Source: Catonia carolina
Taxonomy: Eukaryota > Arthropoda > Insecta > Hemiptera > Achilidae
NCBI GenBank assembly: GCA_035578175.1
Contig: JAQMRL010000001.1
Location: 49,561,553 to 49,625,552 of the forward strand
Direction of reading: 5' to 3'
DNA length: 64,000 nt
Below the pieces are notes generated by a model. That model did no database searches. It had not been told where the DNA came from and saw only the letters and a list, made by a program, of their open reading frames with translations. Shown here in pieces: positions 11,938-22,533 of the stretch; position 1 is the stretch's first letter, and the number at the start of each line of letters is the position of its first letter. Both the position numbers and the translations under genes were made by a program.

Positions 11938-12495
11938 CTAATATCTCTCCTGCACCACCTTCAACAATTCTGAGACATCTGTCACCCCCAGCAACCCTGC
12001 CAACCTACTGCGCCCATCCGAACCCTGTGATACCAAATTCATGTCCTCCGTCAACGTAAATGTACAACCCTCAACTACCAAACGATCCACATTTATAAAC
12101 ACTCTCTTATTCTTATCCATCCTAATTATTTCCTTCTTTAAATTAAACAATTTTGCCCTTTTATTTCGCGTATCAATGGAAAAATCTCTGTGCACATAGT
12201 AATTTGACCCCTTTAACTTCTTTGTTTTACTTAATATATTGTTAATATCTTCGTCATTGGGCAGATGCACTAAAATAGGCCTGATGTTTGAACCACCAAC
12301 CTTCCTTCCCAGAAAGTGAGCTCGGTTAATCCCAATGTTATCCTTAATACCCAAAAAAATTGACACAAAAATCCTTAACACATATTTTTATATCATTTTG
12401 GGGACCACATTTTAAATTTCTAAAAATTAAATTATTCCGACGCGATCTATTCTCTAAATCATTCAACCTATCATTCAAAAATTCATTCCTACACA
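11938..12495 (-). pseudogene. LINE ORF1, C-terminal part (L1-ORF1-like)
   Basis: Translation from 12495 downwards gives DLENRSRRNNLIFRNL, the hallmark that links the coiled coil to the RNA-recognition domain in L1-type ORF1 proteins. After a one-base slip in a run of seven T/A at 12353-12359 the frame continues with RPILVHLPND, KKLKGSNYYVHRDFS and TRNKRAKLF, the conserved nucleic-acid-chaperone region, to a stop at 11938. ORF1 proteins of this type bind the element's RNA and form trimers through a coiled coil. The N-terminal part lies at 13394-13114, on the far side of the Tc1-like insertion. Two lesions, the insertion and the homopolymer slip, make it non-functional. Confidence 0.85.
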
Positions 12496-12497
12496 TA

Positions 12498-13111
12498 CAG
12501 TATTGTGCGAATTAATGTGAACAAACAGAAATAATTTGTAAATATGATTTATTTAGGACAAAGATATATTTAGGTACACTTACATGAGATAATTTCCATT
12601 AACTAGTATTCAATGTGTCCCCCTTTTACTTTTATGACTTCCTGGAGTCTTCTTGGCATGGAATCCACAAGTTTTTTGCAATTGTTTGTGATGGCTTCAT
12701 CTCTAAACCAAACCTGAATCACTGCTTCCACCAGTATTGTTTTTGTCGTACAGTCCAATTTTTGTAGCCTAGCCTTACATACTGCCCACAAATTTTCTAT
12801 AGGATTAAGATCAGGTGAATTCCCAGGCCAATCAAGAAGGGTAATATTATTATCTGGCACGGAGCCGAGTCTTGTTGAAAAATTGCGGTCCCTTCGGCCT
12901 GTACTTTATTAAGTTCTATAGCTAAGCGTTGCCCTAGCAATGCTTTGTATTTTTTACTATTCATCATACCTTCAATTGGAATAAGTGTGCCAGTACCTGA
13001 GTATGAAAAACAGCCCCAGAACATTTTTTTGGGGGGATGTTTGACTGTTTGGTTAACCAACTTATGAAAACTGAAATTTTGTCTCTGTTCACATTAATTC
13101 GCACAATACTG
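12498..13111 (-). mobile_element. Internally deleted Tc1-like transposon inside LINE ORF1
   Basis: TIRs starting CAGTATTGTGCGAATTAATG are perfect for at least 26 bases and are flanked by TA on both sides (12496-12497 and 13112-13113), the standard Tc1/mariner target duplication. The element is 614 bp, well under half the usual ~1.6 kb of Tc1 elements. It holds only the C-terminal part of a transposase in minus orientation. The N-terminal DNA-binding domain and first catalytic Asp are gone. It is therefore non-autonomous, although its ends look intact. It interrupts LINE ORF1, so it arrived after the LINE. Confidence 0.95.
12603..13060 (-). pseudogene. Tc1-like transposase, C-terminal fragment
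   Basis: The upstream part carries the KMFWGCFSYSGTG block and the second catalytic Asp in IFQQDSAPC. The downstream part, in another frame, carries LLDWPGNSPDLNPIENLW, which contains the catalytic Glu. Conserved residues between the two blocks are missing, so a small internal deletion with frame change lies near 12860. The C-terminal LVDSMPRRLQEVI block and the stop at 12603 are present. Full-length proteins of this family have about 340 residues; roughly half remain. Confidence 0.9.
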
Positions 13112-13113
13112 TA

Positions 13114-13394
13114 ACTTTATTTAAGTCCTGCTTTAATTTCTTATTTTCTTCCCTAAGACTGTTTAGTAACACTTCAACAGCAGCTAAGTCCTCCTTAGTA
13201 GCTAAGATCTTCAATTTTTCATCTAACACCTTGGACATTACTTTTTCCATGGCCAGCAGTGATTTCTCGTCCTGTGCCATTACTAAACGTCTTTCACGCA
13301 ATAAATCTAAATCTTCTGGTGAACTATTTGATCTTTGTCTCTTAGCGCACGTTCTACGTGGTGTAAAATATTTTTCAATGCCACCCGACATCAA
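13114..13394 (-). pseudogene. LINE ORF1, N-terminal part (coiled coil)
   Basis: The frame opens with MMSGGIEKYF at 13394 and has a basic N-terminus. It continues into a helix rich in Leu, Glu and Lys (MEKVMSKVLDEKLKILATK, then LLNSLREENKKLKQDL) consistent with the trimerising coiled coil of L1-type ORF1 proteins. The coding sequence is cut at the TA dinucleotide where the Tc1-like element inserted and resumes at 12495. No other lesion is visible in this part. Confidence 0.75.
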
Positions 13395-13951
13395 TTACCT
13401 ATTCACAACTTATTTTTTTACTTTCCCTGTTGTTTATTTACTGTTTATATTTTATTATAATTATATTGTTTGTTTAATATCAATCTGTTATATTTTATTT
13501 AACAAATCCTATCAGTTCATTATTACTGTGATAAGCACTATTTATGTCCACAAAATACTGTAGCCTGCATACTTTCCAGGACAAACCAGTCACAATTTCA
13601 AATATAATCGCTTAACATGAAAACAAAATTACAATTGTATTTTTCCTCCTAACAATTGATTAGGCCACTAAATAATACTCAATGACAATCACAGTTCAAA
13701 GTTCAAAAATTAAATACCACTGTCTTTAATCCTTAGCCAAGAAAAAATATTATTTTTACAAATAAAAAAGAAACTACAGTCGCTATCACCATACTGTTCA
13801 CATAGTCGTATTCACTAAATTCTCCCACACAACTTGATACCACATTTATTTTCAATTTTACTTTTATTCCAACAGAATTTACACAAAAGACTAGAGCACA
13901 ACTTTACAACCAATTCAACAACGTTATCTTCCCCCTCCAACCCCAACTTTC
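13395..13951 (-). other. 5' UTR of the LINE
   Basis: This stretch lies between the TSD and the ORF1 start. It begins on the minus strand with a G-rich segment (GAAAGTTGGGGTTGGAGGG). Internal promoters of LINEs normally lie in this region, but no defined promoter element was recognised. Confidence 0.6.
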
Positions 13952-13964
13952 AGTTCAGTTAGTT
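13952..13964. repeat. TSD of the LINE, 5' side
   Basis: AGTTCAGTTAGTT is identical to 8139-8151. It marks the 5' end of the element at 13951. Confidence 0.9.
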
Positions 13965-15519
13965 TTGATTATCGTTTAGGAGGGGGGCATTGTTTATTTG
14001 GGTGCATAAGTATTGTTTATTTTATAAGGGTCTCTGCAGTACTGTAGAACAGCCACTATTAAATAATACTAGGTTGATTCATGTCTAAAATTTTTTGTGC
14101 TTTTTTAAATTTAACGTGTTACAATTGTTTCGCTGTTCAGATCATAATTAATTCAAAGCATAAAATTATATGGAGTTTAATTACCAAAAAAAAATATAAA
14201 AGGTTTATTGCGTAAAATATCGATACAAATGGAATCCAGTGGCCTTCACGAATGAATAATACATTAGTATCAAATTTCTGTAAGTAGTTTGAGTACGTGT
14301 AAAATAAGGTCAAATTTGATCGAGCTAAAGTTTAACTGCACAGTATTGATAAAACTTTTCGTTAACTTCCTGTAGCGGTACTTTTTCTATTGAGATGACC
14401 ACTTCTGAAATGAAAACATTTTACCCGAAAGTGTAACAGAAAAAGTCAGTTTTAGGAAGGATTTATTCACTTATTTATAGTTACACTGACAAATGAGTAG
14501 CACAAAAATGTAATTTACGAAATGCGTCCGGCCAATAAAATATCGAAGCTATCGAAAATAACCAATTTCGTAATTATACCCAAGAATTTGCTGTTGTAGA
14601 AAAGTTTACTTTTGGAAGTTTAATCTGTTTCTGAAAAGCGCTGTTCAGCAAGGTAACATTCGACACTAAACAACAAATTTAAAGTTTTAAATGGAGTTTA
14701 TAAACTAAGTTCTATTACAATGGACATGAAAAGAAGTGACACGGCTTCTTCCAACAAATATATAGAGAGGGGTTTAATAGAACTGTGTTCAAAGGTAATG
14801 GATTATTGGAAACAGTAATTTTTAAAACTTATTTACGGTACATTAAAAGACACGAGTTGGCGAAAACATCTTTTTTTACCACTCTTCAAGTAAAATTTTT
14901 ATTCTTCACCTTATCTCGTGAAAAAGAACAATTTATAACTCTTCATTTCAGTTGCATGTTGTTAAGTTTAGTTAAGTACTTTCAAACAACACGTGTTTAA
15001 GTTTTATTTGAGGTACTTAAGAATTATAGATATTCGATTATGCAAAACTAGATACGTTGTAATAAAATTGTTTTAAGGTTCAAAAACATGCCATTTTACA
15101 GTTATATTATGTCAGAGAGAATTTATAAAAAAGTAGCAAACCCAGCTCGCTTTCCATTCATAATACATTGTTTTATTTGTTACTATTGCAATATATTGTA
15201 TTGAAATATTTCAAAAAAGTTTATGGATTTAATGTATCTAATTTTAAATGACAATTTGTTACCGCGGAGTTTTACAAAATCTTTGCGATTCTTCGCTGAG
15301 TCAAGCTTACACAAAAACCGCATAATTTTTCAAAGTTTTACTTTTGTTATATCAATGTTAGTTAATCTTTTTTTGGCTAAATTACACCCTATAAATATGA
15401 TTTTGGACAAAATGTTTTTTATCAAATTGAGTTTTATCCATTATATTATTTTTTTTTATTGCAGCTAAATCTACAATATTCTTAAGCAGAATAATGAGTA
15501 GATAAGTTATCTTTGTTAT
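13965..15519. other. AT-rich DNA without a recognisable gene
   Basis: No supported gene or repeat. The first bases, continuous with 8138 before the LINE inserted, may still belong to the older LINE fragment at 7555-8061, but nothing coding is visible. Confidence 0.5.
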
Positions 15520-16100
15520 GTCATGACCGAAGAAAACCCCCCAACGGAGGAACTTCGTGGATTTACTTTACGTGACGTTTCAGAATAAGTCCGTAGGATG
15601 TCTACGTTTTAGTCGGCGAATGACGTTTGAATTGTCTAACAGCGAGATGGCAAGGTGATTCGTGTGTAATTCGAGTCTTCTTTGATATTTTGCACTGTAT
15701 GCTGTGATCTCTTCTTGAACTGTGGGAATGTGGAAATCTATGTGTAGTATGTTATTCGTACCAAGGCGAACCTGTGATTGTCCTGAGTAATTTCGATTGG
15801 AACCTTTGCAGGATTTCAATGTTGGAATGGCTTGCTGAGCCCCATAGTTGAATTCCATACGTCCAAATCGGTTTAAGAATTGACTTGTAAATTAAAAGTT
15901 TGTTGTTAAGATTGAGTGACGAACGTTTACCGAGTATCCAATATAACTGTTTCAATTTTGTGTCCAGCTATTTTCTTTTGTTTTGAATATGTGTTTTCCA
16001 AGTCAGTCGTTTGTCAATATGTATACCAAGGTATCTAGCAGAGTCTGCTTTAGGTATCTGTGTGTTGTTTATGTAAACTGGCGGGCAGGAGTCTTTTCTT
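15520..16100 (-). pseudogene. 5'-truncated jockey-type LINE, C-terminal RT region
   Basis: Reading from 16100 downwards the translation gives CPPVYINNTQIP, then ARYLGIHIDKRLTWKTHI, an in-frame TAG, LKQLYWILGKRSSL, LKPIWTYGIQLWGSAS and IEILQRFQSKLLRTI. A frameshift near 15755-15855 separates this from the tail (IPTVQEEITAYSAKYQRRL, then RRLKRRHPTDLF and a stop at 15580). The order matches the end of jockey-group polymerases. The RT catalytic motifs lie upstream of the truncation and are absent. It is a pseudogene with one stop and one frameshift. The 3' boundary, in a short 3' UTR, is approximate. Confidence 0.85.
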
Positions 16101-16544
16101 AATTATTATTTAACTATATTATTTTAAAAGTCATTTTTTTATTATCCTTTCGTAACGAGATCCGGCCACTTAAAAGGAAACTATATACGAATTTTTAAAA
16201 TTTTTAGACCTAGAGGTTTTGGAAGTTACAAGATAAGCAAACGAGTCAATTAGTCAGTGCTATTTCACGATTATAAATGACGAATTATCAAAATAACACA
16301 AAAATTGATACGGTGATCTTGTAACTGATTTAAGTAACCGGAAAAACTCATAGGTAAACAACATTATTTTATGCACCACTTTGTTTACAACCACGCCGAA
16401 TTTTTTATTTTAACTAAAAAACCAAATCAAATGGAGACCGCAAGTCCAAAAACTTAAAGCGGATTGCATGCAAAGAATGAAAGTAATAAAATCATAAATT
16501 GTCTAATAACTGGGAGTTAGGTAAACAAACCTAACTTTTTTTTA

Positions 16545-16845
16545 CCAGGTACTAAAACTGGTCTATGGTGTGCTGGTTTATAATTAAGCAATGACCATTT
16601 CTCTCAAAGTAATAGATTCTGTTAATTACCCTGATAATCTCACCAATGGCTCTAGGGGCATACCGTACAAGTGCAATAAAAAGCATTTTAGTAGAATCTG
16701 GTGAGATGCCTCTTGATCTTGGAATAGTAAAACTAAGTTTATATTTTGGTATTAAAAATTGCCTCGTCTTTAGAGATAATCCTTCGAGAGATAATAGGAA
16801 CACAATTTTTTACTACCGAACTCACAATTCCTCACGAAAATCTCT
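16545..16845 (+). pseudogene. LINE fragment of the post-RT region (I/R1/jockey-like)
   Basis: The frame at 16646 gives MALGAYRTSAIKSILVESGE followed by MPLDLGIVKLSL. It resembles the LGAFRTSPxxSLxxExGExPL block found between RT and the C-terminus of I/R1/jockey-group polymerases. Just upstream, in another frame with an internal stop, LVYGVLVYN and a SLKVIDSV stretch fit the preceding YG..VY....LK..D block. It is therefore a small, frameshifted remnant of one element. No RT core or 3' tail is visible. The clade cannot be settled from this short piece. Confidence 0.6.
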
Positions 16846-18148
16846 GCACGTATATTTATATATGTTCCTTCATTCTGTCCACTATCTAATAGACATTATA
16901 TTTAGAAACCATTAACATGAAACAAATTCATGCATCATTTCTACTTTTTTTTGATTACCTAAATATACATTTCAAAATTTTTCAAAGAAAGTTATTCTGA
17001 TGACTCAAAACCATCTTCCGGAAGTGGATAAGCTGTGGTAACGTAAAAAAAGGTATTCAAGTTATAAGATTCTTCTTCAGTATTTTATTGTGAAGTGTAA
17101 AAGATAAAAAAAAATCTATTGAAGTTGTAATTTTATCCACTTGTGAAAAGTTTGTGGTCTTGACAGATTCAAGAAGTGTTTAGATTTCCTTAGACATATT
17201 AACCAGGATGAGCACAATAATAAAAATGGTGAATTATTGGTTATAATTCAATACATAAAGTCACATACAAAGATTCAGTTAATCAAAACACCCTAAAAAT
17301 GTTAAATATCCAAAGTCAATTTTAACAAAAGAATTATGCAATTTATATAAAATAAAGTAAATAATATAATATAAATTAAATTTCTGTAAATCTGTGGTAC
17401 AAATTATTGTAACCCTTTGTTATGTTATGTAATGGGGTCATTAAAAACTAAAAATGTTGTTGGGACAATAATAAAACTGCTTGCAAAGAAAATAACTAAA
17501 CAAATAAAGAAGCATTAACTCGGAAACAAATCATTGTTAACGTGATGTTAAAAAGCGGTGTAAGTACTGTTTAATTCCTGTCATGTAACAATACAATACA
17601 GCACTTAACTGAATGTTCTTATTTTGATCAATGTATAAGAGTGGTGTAGGATCGTTTCTCTCAAAATTAACCATTTCAAAATGTTAATAAGAGATTTGAA
17701 TCAAATAAAACTTGAAATACTTTTGTCTCTTTTTAAGAAGAATAGCACTGATAATCCCTGCATTATAAACTTATGATCAGATGAGAATATTAAATAGTAC
17801 CTTATTAAGATATTTATATTCTTCATATTTAAATTCGGAGACGAAATTACTTAAAAGCAACCAGAAAATGACGAACAAAGGATGTACTATATTTCAGTGT
17901 ATACCATTACACTTATTATACAAATGCATAATATAAAATATTATTGGAAATTATAGTAAATATATATTTTTCTAACGTCTGAGAATATTTACAATCAGTT
18001 TAAAAAACAAAAACTATAAGTAAATAACATGAGCGGATTCACATGGCGAACATTAATAACGGTGATAGCAGAATGCGTAGAGGAAGAAGATGATATTAAT
18101 AGAGATGATGTTGATATTGATATGGACTTCAATTATTTAAAATGTAGG
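16846..18148. other. AT-rich DNA without a recognisable gene
   Basis: No supported gene. An acidic 39-codon stretch at 18029-18145 opens with ATG and ends at a possible splice donor (TGTAG/GTTAGT), but it is too short to call. Confidence 0.5.
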
Positions 18149-18830
18149 TTAGTCAATAAATCTAAACGGAAGGTCAAGCAGTTTTATTCTTTTCAGTCGT
18201 GTCACGTCTTCGCTATTATCAAGTAAATTAAGCGCCAAAGAATTCGGGTGATCTGCTAATTTTTCTTGATATTTTGAACTTAGCTGCGTAATTTCTTCTT
18301 TCACGGTGTTGGCACATAAGTCCTTATGCAATGTACCATTTGTCACATACCATGGAGCATTTGTTATTATCCGTAAGACTTTCGACTGGAATCGTTGGAT
18401 GATAGCAAGATTCGATTCCGCAGCTGAACTCCAAAGCAGTAACCCATAAGTGCACAGCGGTTTCAGTATGGCTTTGTACAGTAGAAGCTTGCTCTCTAAT
18501 GACAGCTGTGAACGTTTGTTCATCATCCAATACAGATCTCTCAGCTTCAATCCTAGTCTTTTGCGTGTATTCCAAATATATTTGGACCACTTAAGACGTC
18601 GATTTAAGTGCAGTCCCAAGTATTTTCCATCATCTGACTGAGGAACTAGTCTTGCATTTAGTCGTATCGGTGGACATGATTCTTTCCTCAAAGTAAACGT
18701 AATATGTCTCGATTTGTTGTCATTTATTTTAATTTTCCATTTCTTCCACCAGTTCTCAACTATACTTAGATGGTCTTGTAGTATTTTAGTAGCCCCAAAG
18801 GTAGAGTCATCGTAGGTAGCGTTCATATTT
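18149..18830 (-). pseudogene. 5'-truncated jockey-type LINE, C-terminal RT region
   Basis: One open frame runs from a degenerate motif C (TYDDSTF, where jockey elements have YADDT) through LQDHLSIVENWWKKWKIKIN, SRHITFTLRKESCPPIRLN, KYLGLHLNRRLKWSKYI, LKPLCTYGLLLWSSAAESN and IIQRFQSKVLRIITNAPWYV to DLPFRFID and a stop at 18149. No lesion breaks the frame across about 225 codons, so this copy is better preserved than its relatives in the window. The start at 18892 assigned by the open frame is upstream of the real similarity. The 5' part of the element, including the endonuclease, is missing. Confidence 0.88.
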
Positions 18831-18879
18831 TTACAATGTTTTTGTCTCAAATTAAAAATAAAACGTAAAGCGAATATAG

Positions 18880-18997
18880 TTACATATAACATGTAACTAT
18901 AAGAATAAATATGTAACTATATTCTATGTAATATTATAAAATTATAATATTTCTATGTAATAATATTATAATTATAATATTATAAGAATAAATATTT
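18880..18997. repeat. AT-rich direct and inverted repeats
   Basis: Several copies of ATGTAACTATA, CTATGTAATA and TATTATAATTATAATATTAT are packed together, some mutually inverted. This is low-complexity DNA next to the 5' truncation point of the LINE. Confidence 0.6.
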
Positions 18998-21038
18998 TTT
19001 TCTTATTGACTGTCTCAATACCTTAGAATATAGTTAGTTATAATATTACATAGTTAGAATGTACTACTTAAAATATAATAGTTAGATGACACCTAAGATC
19101 TAATTGCATTAATATTTTAACATATTAATTAAATTGTTATAAAATGGAATATCGGTATACGACAATTGAACGACGTTTTGATAGGCTTAGTTTCTTACAT
19201 GGCGAACGATCAACCAGTCTGTTCATTTGTTCATTTTTATACATCAGATAGAACGTGTTATCACTTCCTACAGGGTCTTCTTTTTATTCTTTTATTCCAT
19301 TTGCCATTTATTCTTGTTCATTCTTTGCGTTTATTGTGTATTCATTTATGTACAGTAGAACCCTTTATATTATTTTTTAATCGTCTCAAATTCGAAGGTG
19401 GATTATAGTAAGTGGCCGACTCTGGTCAGGTAGTCATGTTGTTCTGGAAAAAACAATATTGGTGAGTTAGAAATCGGTAATGTACATCATATTATGTGCT
19501 TATATTGAGAAGTTCATGCGTAACGGAGAAATAGAAGTGTATAATTTTTGGGTCGTAAGTAAGGATCCATTTATCGTTTGATTGTAAATAGTCACATTTA
19601 TTTTTGGATTAAATTTAGTTTTAGTCTTAAATTTTTTAAACATTTTTTAACCAATTTAGTTTATTATTATCAAGTTAAGTAAATTTTTGTAATTTTCTAG
19701 CTGTAATAACAATTAGAAACTTAAGTACCTAACTTGTAATATATTTTGTTATAAATATCTACCGGAAAGTTTTCTTATTCATAAACAAACCTATTTCGAA
19801 ATAACTTGGAATAACCGATACAAACATAACTTTTTCATTTTCCTTACGAGTGCATTAATGAAATGACGAAACATTTTAATTTTGAAACCTGCTGAAGTAA
19901 AATTTGTAAATTTCTTAAATAGGTATTTCTGTAAGAAATCATTGCAACATCTACTTACCAAACCTACATTTTACTCACCTCTCTACCGTTCGATACCCAT
20001 ATTCCGTTTGAATGAAGAGCGCATGCCATTCGATCCGTCAACGTTCATTGTCACATATTAGGTATTCCTGTTTGAGAATTCCGATAGGGAGTCCGCTCAG
20101 ATGCATGGCTCTCAGTGACATAATTGAGCAGCGAATGTAATTGACGTCTACTCAACAGCTTACAAGATCACATATTTCCACCTGTCGACGCATCGTATCA
20201 ATTTCATCCACTGTAACACTACTACTATTTGTGATTTAATAAACCGTTATTGATTTGAGTAATTCATTTATATTAGAAAACAGGCAATAAAATTACCAGT
20301 GAAAAGCAGATAATCTAATCTCTGCAACTTACATTTTACCACAGCAGATAGCAAAAACAGGTTTCAACGTAAATGTGCATTTCTAAAAAAAAACGTTTTC
20401 TTAGAATAATTTTGTAAACATACTTGCGACTAACATTATTTTGTAACAAAAAAATGCATTTTTCAATATTGTATTCTTTCTTTTCATTATTTAGTGTTAT
20501 ATATAGGTCTCCTATGTTTTCCTTCACATTTTTTATTTACTTATTGCGCACCCTCCCTGCTCAGTTACTCTTAGTACCACTTTCAAAATATCTGTTCACC
20601 GTGTTCGTGGAGAACCTCTATCGCTCTTTCCCATCTAGACCTTGCACTTCTGAATATTCTTTTTTCACCAATGATCGGTTTTAATTTTTTAGATTGTTCT
20701 AAATGCATCATTTTCTGAAAGTTTGTAAGTCAAATTATTAATATGCCACAAAAATCTTTTTCTACAAATATTAGTGTTAGTATATCAAATACTTATCACT
20801 GTTAATACATCTTGTTTCACAAAAATAAAAGAAATCTTTTGTAACCAATTTTCAAAAATATATCCATGTTTCTCCTATAATATTTTTGCATTTAAGATTA
20901 AGTGAAATTATATTTATTTTATTGCAATTATGCTGAAGAACGTTAAATCACCACAGTGTTAGAGTCCTCGATGTTGACAGACTGAAAAGCTAATACATCC
21001 AGCTTTAATTCCCAGTAAATGTTTCTAATATTAACATT
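18998..21038. other. No recognisable gene
   Basis: Mostly AT-rich. A less AT-rich patch at about 19975-20215 has no ORF of note and no repeat match in this window; I cannot assign it. Confidence 0.5.
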
Positions 21039-21320
21039 ATGTATCCAGTACAATCTGAAACAGGTAATGTTTGGTTTAAGAAAGTAAACAAAGATGTTCA
21101 AGAAGAGATAGAATTATCACCTAAAGTTTTAAAACATAGAGATGTATTAAAGACAAAAACTAAGGAGTTCAGAGGTTTTCAAAATGATAAAATTGAAAGT
21201 TCAAAAGCTAGGCCTAAATGGAGTGATGAACGTAAAAGATCACTCAGCCAAAAAATGAAAAAAACATTGGCTGGAAAAGAAAACAAGAATCCAATAAAAG
21301 TTATTTTTCGTAATTCGTAG
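21039..21320 (+). CDS. Hypothetical small basic protein or exon
   Basis: This ATG-initiated frame of 93 codons encodes a hydrophilic, Lys-rich product. It has an N-terminal acidic/basic mixed segment and a C-terminal part with WSDERKRSLSQKMKKTLAGK followed by a KENKNP run. No domain is recognised. The composition (many charged residues, few aromatic or Cys residues) looks less random than other small ORFs here, but the chance of a spurious ORF is real. There is no signal peptide or membrane segment. A TATCCAG three codons in could be a splice acceptor, so this might be a terminal exon rather than a whole gene. Confidence 0.3.
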   Translation: MYPVQSETGNVWFKKVNKDVQEEIELSPKVLKHRDVLKTKTKEFRGFQNDKIESSKARPKWSDERKRSLSQKMKKTLAGKENKNPIKVIFRNS

Positions 21321-21449
21321 TAGACTAGAACGTCTAAAAAATGTTTAAACAAAATCAAATTATTTCGTATCATTTCCTTTTTAGCAGTAGGTATATATTT
21401 TTACAAATAATAAATTTTTGTTTTGGTCTTCCTTTGGCTTTTTGATAAA

Positions 21450-21645
21450 TTTTGAGCAAATATTTTTATATACTACCACTGCTTGTACAAAAAAGACTGT
21501 CAGTACTACATAGGCTATGTGGACACCAGTGGAAAATTCACAAAGAGCGTACAACTTGTGATCAAAGGAGCCTTTTCCTAACTAACAGGGTGGCTGATGC
21601 GAGCAACGAGCTACCTCCGGACCGTAATTTTTACCCTCTATGAGT
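21450..21645 (+). pseudogene. Possible LINE C-terminal remnant
   Basis: The 63-codon frame at 21452 contains LSVLHRLCGHQWKIHKERTT and then FLTNRVADASNELPPD. This resembles the end of several non-LTR polymerases, where an R..(FY)F..RVV..WN.LP block closes the protein. The catalytic region is absent and the similarity is weak, so a spurious ORF is possible. Confidence 0.35.
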
Positions 21646-21894
21646 GCGTTTAATATAGGCTAGTTACCACAGAAGCCTTCAGAATTTAATTTAGTTAATT
21701 GGCAATTTCTTTGCTTCTGTTTTATCTTCTGATCTTTGTTTTGTTGGTTATTACGTTACATTACATCACCTTAAAAGATGTTACCGGCTACTTGCTGACA
21801 TATGTAATACAAAAACAATAATAATCAATTATAAACTTTTTAAACAACTAATATAAGTAAATAAAAGAGTAAAATATTGTGATGATAGACAATA

Positions 21895-22528
21895 CGAGGT
21901 GTGGATATTAAATAACGAGACTGACGTTGTAAAAAATTTTATTTTTATTTTATACATAATCACTTATTGTCATCTTCAGTAACACTCCTTCTCTATCCCT
22001 TCAACGCTACATGCAAAGTTTTCATAGTTGGAAACAGTCATCTTCTGTTAGCTCCTTCAGGACACGTGGTGCTTTCTCTTTTACAGTTTCCACAGACTCA
22101 AATCTTTTCCCTTTTAATGCAGATTTTACCTTAGGGAACAGGTAGAAGTCACATGTTGCAAGATCTGGTGAATAAGGTATATGTTCTAACACTGAGATGC
22201 TGTACTTGGCTAGCAATCTCTTGACAGATAACGCGGAATGAGCTGGCGCATTATCTTGGTGGAGAACCCATGATTCATCCTTCCACATTTCGGGTCGTTT
22301 TTTCCATACTCTTTGACGTAGTTTTGAAAGTACCTAAAGGTAGTAATATTAATTAATTGTTTGACCTTCAGGAACCCAGTGAAGGTACACAATCCCATGG
22401 ATATAAAAAAAAACAATCATCATTGCTTTAAATTTTGATTTGCTCATTCGAGCTTTTTTGGCTCTCAGTGAAGTTCAGCTCTTCCAATGCATGGATTAGC
22501 GCTTTGTTTCCGGATCATAAGTAAAAAA
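21895..22528 (-). mobile_element. Mariner 3' half, left arm of an inverted pair
   Basis: The element's 3' TIR begins at 21895 (CGAGGTGTGG) next to a TA dinucleotide. Reading inward on the minus strand are a 3' UTR and the C-terminal half of a mariner transposase, which reaches the LTR element's TSD at 22529. The N-terminal half and 5' TIR are not present on this side. An opposite-facing copy of the same family lies at 28375-28658. Confidence 0.85.
22022..22528 (-). pseudogene. Mariner transposase, C-terminal half
   Basis: From the LTR junction inward the translation shows RFFTYDPETKR, a frameshift and stops, then HGIVYLHWVPEGQTIN. The best block follows: WVLHQDNAPAHSALSVKRLL with the second catalytic Asp, and HIPYSPDLATCDFYLFPKVK with the third Asp of the DD34D triad, followed by SALKGKRFESVETVKEK. 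The first Asp block (GDET) would lie just outside, beyond the LTR insertion. Multiple stops and a frameshift make it inactive. Confidence 0.85.
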
Positions 22529-22533
22529 CCGTG
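22529..22533. repeat. TSD of the LTR element, left
   Basis: CCGTG directly precedes the left LTR and is repeated at 28370-28374 directly after the right LTR. A 5-bp duplication is usual for BEL/Pao and many other LTR elements. Confidence 0.9.

Larger units (their letters stand above)
8152..13951 (-). mobile_element. Near-complete two-ORF non-LTR retrotransposon (LINE)
   Basis: The element is bounded by a perfect 13-bp TSD and ends, on its own strand, in a trinucleotide (ATT)n tail. Reading 5' to 3' on the minus strand it holds a 5' leader (13951-13395), ORF1 (13394-11938, interrupted by a Tc1-like element), ORF2 with endonuclease and RT (11853-8577), a 3' UTR and the tail. Without the 614-bp insert and its duplicated TA it is about 5.2 kb. 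Both ORFs carry frameshifts, so the copy is not autonomous now. The intact ends and perfect TSD show a full-length insertion rather than the usual 5' truncation. The clade is not assigned: ORF1 resembles L1-type ORF1 proteins, and ORF2 has an APE-type endonuclease. Confidence 0.9.

Noticed and set aside
18029..18145. Acidic 39-codon possible exon
   Set aside because: Too short, with only a weak donor and no partner exon.
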